Below are positions 6,201 to 8,969 of a DNA stretch of 8,969 bases, in pieces. Position 1 is the stretch's first letter. Each line of letters begins with the position of its first letter. The notes beneath the pieces were generated by a model. The model made no database searches. It worked only from the letters and a program-made list of their open reading frames with translations, and was not told the DNA's origin. A program made the position numbers and the translations under genes. Origin of the DNA: Bordetella parapertussis (GTDB taxonomy: Bacteria; Pseudomonadota; Gammaproteobacteria; Burkholderiales; Burkholderiaceae_B); the NCBI GenBank assembly GCA_945869355.1, contig CAMBPA010000039.1, forward strand, positions 1-8,969, in the 5' to 3' direction.

Positions 6201-7259
6201 ATGTCAACGTTCAAGAAGTATGTCCATCATTCCGCGCTAGCTTTAGTCGCATTTTTTTCACTGACTAGTTACGTGTATGCGGCTAGCTTTGACTGTACGA
6301 AGGCGGGTACTGCTATCGAGAGGCAGATATGTACCGATGGATATTTAAACGGGCTAGACGACGTGCTCGGCTCCAACTACAAGAGGATGATGGCCGCCAA
6401 TATTGGGAGTGGCGCACAAGAAAACTTGAGATCAACGCAGCTCCAATGGCTAACATCGCGCAATCGTTGCCAGGATCGGCAATGCTTGGTCAACGCCTAC
6501 AAGGTGCGCATCGTGCAGATTTGCGATTATCCCGTCGTTTCAGGGGCACATCCCGGTTGTGGGACTCCGGAAGACTACAAACACCTTGATGCAGGTGACT
6601 TGATATCAGAGCTTGATGGTAATTGGTATAGCGCACAATGGAAGTATGGCTACGTGATGAAGAACGGCGTAGGCGTCGCAACGAGCACGAACAGCCCCAA
6701 CTTTAAAGTGGGCCAACAGATCATCGAGCTCGCCCCTTCATCGCACACCAGTTTCTCTGGCAAACAGGTCTATACCGACGGCAAATTTTATAATGTCGAA
6801 GCCCAATTGATTAATGGCAAGCTTCATTTTCACGGCGAAAAAAATGTCAAATGGGTGATGGAACGGGTGGGTGGCTCCTCGCAAGCTGCGGCAGCAAGCC
6901 AAGCTGCAACGCCAGCACCGCAGACGTCTCCACCGACCCGCCCCCAGCCGCAAACCAATAACACAGGCACAAAAGAGTTCTCGCCCGCAGAAAAGGCTGG
7001 AATTTGCGCTGGCTATCATTCAGGCTACGCGATGATCGCCAACTCGACGGGCGCTCGCAACGACAGAGACCATAGCGTCAGAGTCATCACCCAGCTCGAC
7101 GCACAGTACGCCTCGTCGAAAGCATATAAACCGATGCAAGACTTTGCATTGAGAACAATGACCGACGCAATGAAAACACAAAATTTTGGAATGATTCGGG
7201 AAATGATGGCCATGTGTCAACAGGTCGGAGCTCCCGGAGCAATGAATACCAACCGATGA
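6201..7259 (+). CDS. Secreted LprI-like (DUF1311) protein with two extra domains
   Basis: A 352-residue exported protein. Signal peptide 1-28 (ALVAFFSLTSYVYAA) precedes SFDC. Residues 29-108 match the LprI-type domain: C32, ERQIC (C44), LNGLDDVLGSNYKRM, then QWLTSRNRC (C90), CL (C95) and a following Y..RI.QIC (C108). Family members include the mycobacterial lysozyme inhibitor LprI, but most proteobacterial ones are uncharacterised. Residues about 120-222 form a beta-rich domain (WYSAQWKYGYVMKNG to KWVMERV). A flexible linker rich in A, S, Q, P and T follows (225-257), then a helical C-terminal domain (258-345) with cysteines C269 and C339 that may pair. The three-part layout is not one I can name. 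It lies 87 bases after the outer-membrane gene with a weak GAG ribosome site. Periplasmic location is likely; function is unknown. Confidence 0.82.
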   Translation: MSTFKKYVHHSALALVAFFSLTSYVYAASFDCTKAGTAIERQICTDGYLNGLDDVLGSNYKRMMAANIGSGAQENLRSTQLQWLTSRNRCQDRQCLVNAYKVRIVQICDYPVVSGAHPGCGTPEDYKHLDAGDLISELDGNWYSAQWKYGYVMKNGVGVATSTNSPNFKVGQQIIELAPSSHTSFSGKQVYTDGKFYNVEAQLINGKLHFHGEKNVKWVMERVGGSSQAAAASQAATPAPQTSPPTRPQPQTNNTGTKEFSPAEKAGICAGYHSGYAMIANSTGARNDRDHSVRVITQLDAQYASSKAYKPMQDFALRTMTDAMKTQNFGMIREMMAMCQQVGAPGAMNTNR

Positions 7260-7295
7260 ATTGTTAACGCACGCTAACAACTTTTAACAATTTTT
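7259..7295 (+). terminator. AT-rich terminator candidate with competing stems
   Basis: AATTGTTAA (7259-7267, starting on the last base of the stop codon) pairs perfectly with TTAACAATT (7284-7292), followed by TTT. The first half can instead pair with a nearer copy, TAACAA at 7275-7280, leaving an 8-base loop before CTTTT. Both stems are A/T-rich, so the terminator would be weak, but the position and T-rich 3' side fit transcription ending after the LprI-like gene. Confidence 0.4.
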
Positions 7296-7309
7296 ACGCC
7301 GGCTACGCA

Positions 7310-7339
7310 TTGCTTTTACCGTGCAGCCCTCGTTAAAAT
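7310..7339 (+). promoter_or_regulatory. Promoter candidate for the 77-residue protein, possibly leaderless
   Basis: TAAAAT (7334-7339, 5/6 to TATAAT) ends only 7 bases before the ATG at 7347. TTGCTT (7310-7315, 3/6) lies 18 bases upstream as a weak -35. Transcription would start at or next to the A of the ATG, leaving no room for a ribosome site, and none is present. Confidence 0.35.
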
Positions 7340-7346
7340 TTGCTTT

Positions 7347-7580
7347 ATGCAAACACGAATCGCACGCATCGAAGCAATCATTCCCACCTTAGCCACACGC
7401 GAGGACCTCGCGTGTCTTGAAGGGCGGATGCGTAGCGCCATTCAAAGCGTTGAAAGCACGCTTCACAAAGAGCTCACGAACCAAACATGGCTGATCGTCA
7501 AATGGGTGTCGGGCTTGCTGGTCACGCTTTTGCCAAGCCTCATGGCAGCCACGTTCTACATCGCTCGGTACATGCAGTAG
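7347..7580 (+). CDS. Small coiled-coil protein with one C-terminal membrane span
   Basis: A 77-residue hypothetical protein. Residues 1-45 are a charged, heptad-patterned helix (IARIEAIIPTLATREDL, then LEGRMRSAIQSVES). Residues about 48-72 (WLIVKWVSGLLVTLL...AATFYIA) form one hydrophobic span, leaving a short RYMQ tail. Similar small 'IEAIIPTLATKEDL...LE' proteins occur in betaproteobacteria and some prophages, often annotated as hypothetical or coiled-coil proteins; this comes from memory. An inner-membrane anchor or an oligomerising partner is possible. There is no Shine-Dalgarno before the ATG and a -10-like box sits very close upstream. It is convergent with ispB, 53 bases apart. Function unknown. 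Confidence 0.7.
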   Translation: MQTRIARIEAIIPTLATREDLACLEGRMRSAIQSVESTLHKELTNQTWLIVKWVSGLLVTLLPSLMAATFYIARYMQ

Positions 7581-7589
7581 CCGTCACGC

Positions 7590-7617
7590 GCTGAGCGCTC
7601 AGCCTTCGACAAGGCTG
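7590..7617. repeat. Palindrome plus hairpin between convergent genes, REP-like
   Basis: GCTGAGCGCTCAGC (7590-7603) is a perfect 14-base palindrome. Overlapping it by four bases is CAGCCTT-CGAC-AAGGCTG (7600-7617), a perfect 7-base-pair hairpin with a 4-base loop. The core CCTTCGACAAG with nearby CTCAG resembles interspersed palindromic (REP-like) repeats seen in many proteobacterial genomes. It could also end transcription of both flanking convergent genes, though neither side has a clear T-run. Confidence 0.5.
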
Positions 7618-7633
7618 CCATCAGGACGCTGTT

Positions 7634-8602
7634 TTAACGATCCCGCTCTGTCGCAAACGTACAAAAAGACAGCAAGGCAGATTTAGCCTCGGAGTCAGGG
7701 AAGGCATTCAAGGCCTGACGGGCCATGTCAGCCTCAGCGACCGCGCAGCGCTGAGCGTGCTCGAGTGCACCGGTATCATGGATCGCTTGAGCAACCGCAT
7801 CAAAATCTGCCTCGCCTTGCTCAATAGCCTGTCTTACCAGCTCTATCTGAGAGTGAGTACCAACTTCCATAACACGAATCAAAGGCAAAGTGGGCTTGCC
7901 TTCTCGTAGGTCATCGCCCACGTTTTTACCTAACGCCCCCACGTCACCACTGTAATCAAGCACATCGTCGACTAGCTGGAAAGCCGTCCCAATATGCCGG
8001 CCGTAAGCGGCAGCCGCTTCGCGTTGGGCAGGGGCCGTACCGGCGAGCACCGCACCCGCTTCGGCAGCAGCCTCGAATAGTTTGGCGGTTTTAAACCGCA
8101 CGACCTGCAAATAACGTGCTTCAGAGACGTCCGGGTCATGGACATTCATCAGCTGGAGCACCTCGCCTTCGGCGATCACCGTCGTGGCGCCCGACATAAT
8201 CTGCATAATCCGCATGTCATCGATGTCGACCATCATCTCAAAAGCGCGGGAATACAGATAATCCCCCACTAAGACACTCGCAGCATTCCCAAACACCGCA
8301 TTGGCGGTGCTGCGACCCCGTCTCAGGGCCGATTCGTCGACGACATCGTCGTGCAACAGAGTCGCCGTGTGGATAAATTCGACCACCGCCGCCATCAGAT
8401 GCTGGTGGTTTCCCCGGTACCCTAGGGCCTGAGCCACCAGCAAAACCAGGGCCGGGCGCATACGTTTGCCGCCCGCCCCAATGATGTAATCGGCAATCGT
8501 GCGAATCAGCACAACCTCGGAATTGAGGCGAGTGCGGATCACAGCATCGACTTCAGCCATGTCTTTAGCCACGAGGGCCAGCAGATTTGAGAGCTTATAC
8601 AC
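7634..8602 (-). CDS. ispB: Octaprenyl diphosphate synthase
   Basis: A 322-residue trans-polyprenyl diphosphate synthase that extends farnesyl diphosphate with isopentenyl diphosphate to make the ubiquinone side chain. Visible motifs are GGKRMRP (44-50, pyrophosphate binding), the first aspartate-rich motif D85-D-V-V-D89 in LLHDDVVDE followed by R94-R95, KTAKLFEAA (171-179), and the second aspartate-rich motif D212-D-V-L-D216 in QLVDDVLDYSGD, then GKNVGDDLREGKPTLP. Small residues A80 and T81 just before the first motif are those found in long-chain synthases, and near-identical stretches match E. coli IspB (323 residues). The start is a GTG with only a weak AAAGAAAG upstream; a stop lies 7 codons above it, and the N-terminus aligns with E. 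coli IspB. It is divergent from rplU, as in many beta- and gammaproteobacteria. Confidence 0.97.
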   Translation of the reverse strand: MYKLSNLLALVAKDMAEVDAVIRTRLNSEVVLIRTIADYIIGAGGKRMRPALVLLVAQALGYRGNHQHLMAAVVEFIHTATLLHDDVVDESALRRGRSTANAVFGNAASVLVGDYLYSRAFEMMVDIDDMRIMQIMSGATTVIAEGEVLQLMNVHDPDVSEARYLQVVRFKTAKLFEAAAEAGAVLAGTAPAQREAAAAYGRHIGTAFQLVDDVLDYSGDVGALGKNVGDDLREGKPTLPLIRVMEVGTHSQIELVRQAIEQGEADFDAVAQAIHDTGALEHAQRCAVAEADMARQALNAFPDSEAKSALLSFCTFATERDR

Positions 8603-8613
8603 AGAACTTTCTT

Positions 8614-8642
8614 TTGACTTTCAAGTGGTTAGACGCTATTAT
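8614..8642 (+). promoter_or_regulatory. Strong sigma-70 promoter of rplU
   Basis: TTGACT (8614-8619, 5/6) and TATTAT (8637-8642, 5/6) are spaced by exactly 17 bases. Transcription should start near 8649, leaving a leader of about 49 bases. On the opposite strand CATAAT (8638-8643) overlaps this -10 box and could serve ispB, but it lacks a recognisable -35. Confidence 0.65.
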
Positions 8643-8648
8643 GTCTGG

Positions 8649-8665
8649 CTCGGCGTTTTGCCGGG
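8649..8665 (+). other. Hairpin at the 5' end of the rplU leader
   Basis: CTCGGC (8649-8654) can pair with GCCGGG (8660-8665), with one G-U pair and a GTTTT loop. It falls right at the predicted transcript 5' end, 21 bases before the ribosome site, so it could protect the mRNA or act in ribosomal-protein autoregulation. No known leader family is recognised. Confidence 0.35.
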
Positions 8666-8697
8666 ATTCCATTTGCACTAAAACAAGAGGTTAACCC

Positions 8698-8969
8698 ATG
8701 TACGCGGTCGTAAAAACTGGTGGCAAGCAGTATCGCATTGCTACTGGCGAAAAACTTAAAATAGCACAGATACCGGCAGACATTGGGCAAGAGATTACGC
8801 TAGACCAGGTGTTGTCCGTAGGCGAAGGTGACCAATTAAAGATTGGCACTCCGCTTGTGGCTGGCGCTCTGGTCAAGGCAACGGTTCTTGCGCAAGGACG
8901 CCATGATAAGGTCACGATTTTCAAGATACGTCGTCGCAAGCATTACCAAAAGCATCAAGGCCACCGTCA
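8698..8969 (+). CDS. rplU: 50S ribosomal protein L21 (bL21), 3' partial
   Basis: The first 90 codons are present; the window ends about a dozen residues short of the usual 103. The protein begins [20 protein letters not shown], the diagnostic bL21 N-terminus, and continues with [23 protein letters not shown] and the basic rRNA-binding stretch [16 protein letters not shown]. bL21 binds 23S rRNA in the large subunit. AGAGG lies 7 bases before the ATG, a strong ribosome site. rpmA (bL27) and obgE normally follow in this operon and would lie beyond the window. Confidence 0.97.
   Translation, partial: MYAVVKTGGKQYRIATGEKLKIAQIPADIGQEITLDQVLSVGEGDQLKIGTPLVAGALVKATVLAQGRHDKVTIFKIRRRKHYQKHQGHR

Noticed and set aside
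8691..8939. Minus-strand 82-residue open frame over rplU
   Set aside because: It is antisense to an unmistakable ribosomal protein gene and has no family features.

Overview
The window looks like part of a betaproteobacterial chromosome, most likely of the order Burkholderiales. The main reasons are a Bug-type tripartite tricarboxylate transporter (TTT) receptor gene, a family hugely expanded in that order, and the divergent pair ispB / rplU, an arrangement shared by beta- and gammaproteobacteria. Genus and species cannot be read from the sequence. No tRNA, rRNA, CRISPR array, insertion sequence or phage gene was seen. No gene-free stretch exceeds 300 bases; the longest gaps are about 120 bases.

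Left part (1-5111), metabolic accessory genes. A 5'-truncated FMN-dependent alpha-hydroxy-acid dehydrogenase (mandelate/lactate dehydrogenase family) runs rightward and meets tail-to-tail, with a 4-base overlap, a leftward zinc-free MDR (quinone oxidoreductase-like) gene. Divergent from the MDR gene is a rightward pair: a Bug-family periplasmic solute receptor and, 21 bases later, a TauD/TfdA-type Fe(II)/2-oxoglutarate dioxygenase. Next, behind a good sigma-70-like promoter, comes a histone-deacetylase-fold amidohydrolase resembling acetylpolyamine amidohydrolases. This set suggests uptake and breakdown of small organic acids or N-acylated/amine compounds, but no substrate can be named.

Middle part (5112-7580), envelope genes. 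These are an outer-membrane barrel of the 'MetA-pathway phenol degradation' transporter-like family, a secreted protein with an LprI-like cysteine domain joined to two further domains, and a 77-residue coiled-coil/single-membrane-span protein that may be translated from a leaderless mRNA. Inverted repeats lie in several of the gaps, including a palindrome/hairpin cluster between the convergent 77-residue gene and ispB.

Right part (7634-8969), housekeeping. ispB (octaprenyl diphosphate synthase, ubiquinone side chain) runs leftward. rplU (ribosomal protein bL21, cut by the window end) runs rightward from a strong promoter with a short leader hairpin. This junction is conserved core genome, so the accessory genes to the left appear to sit beside a stable core landmark.
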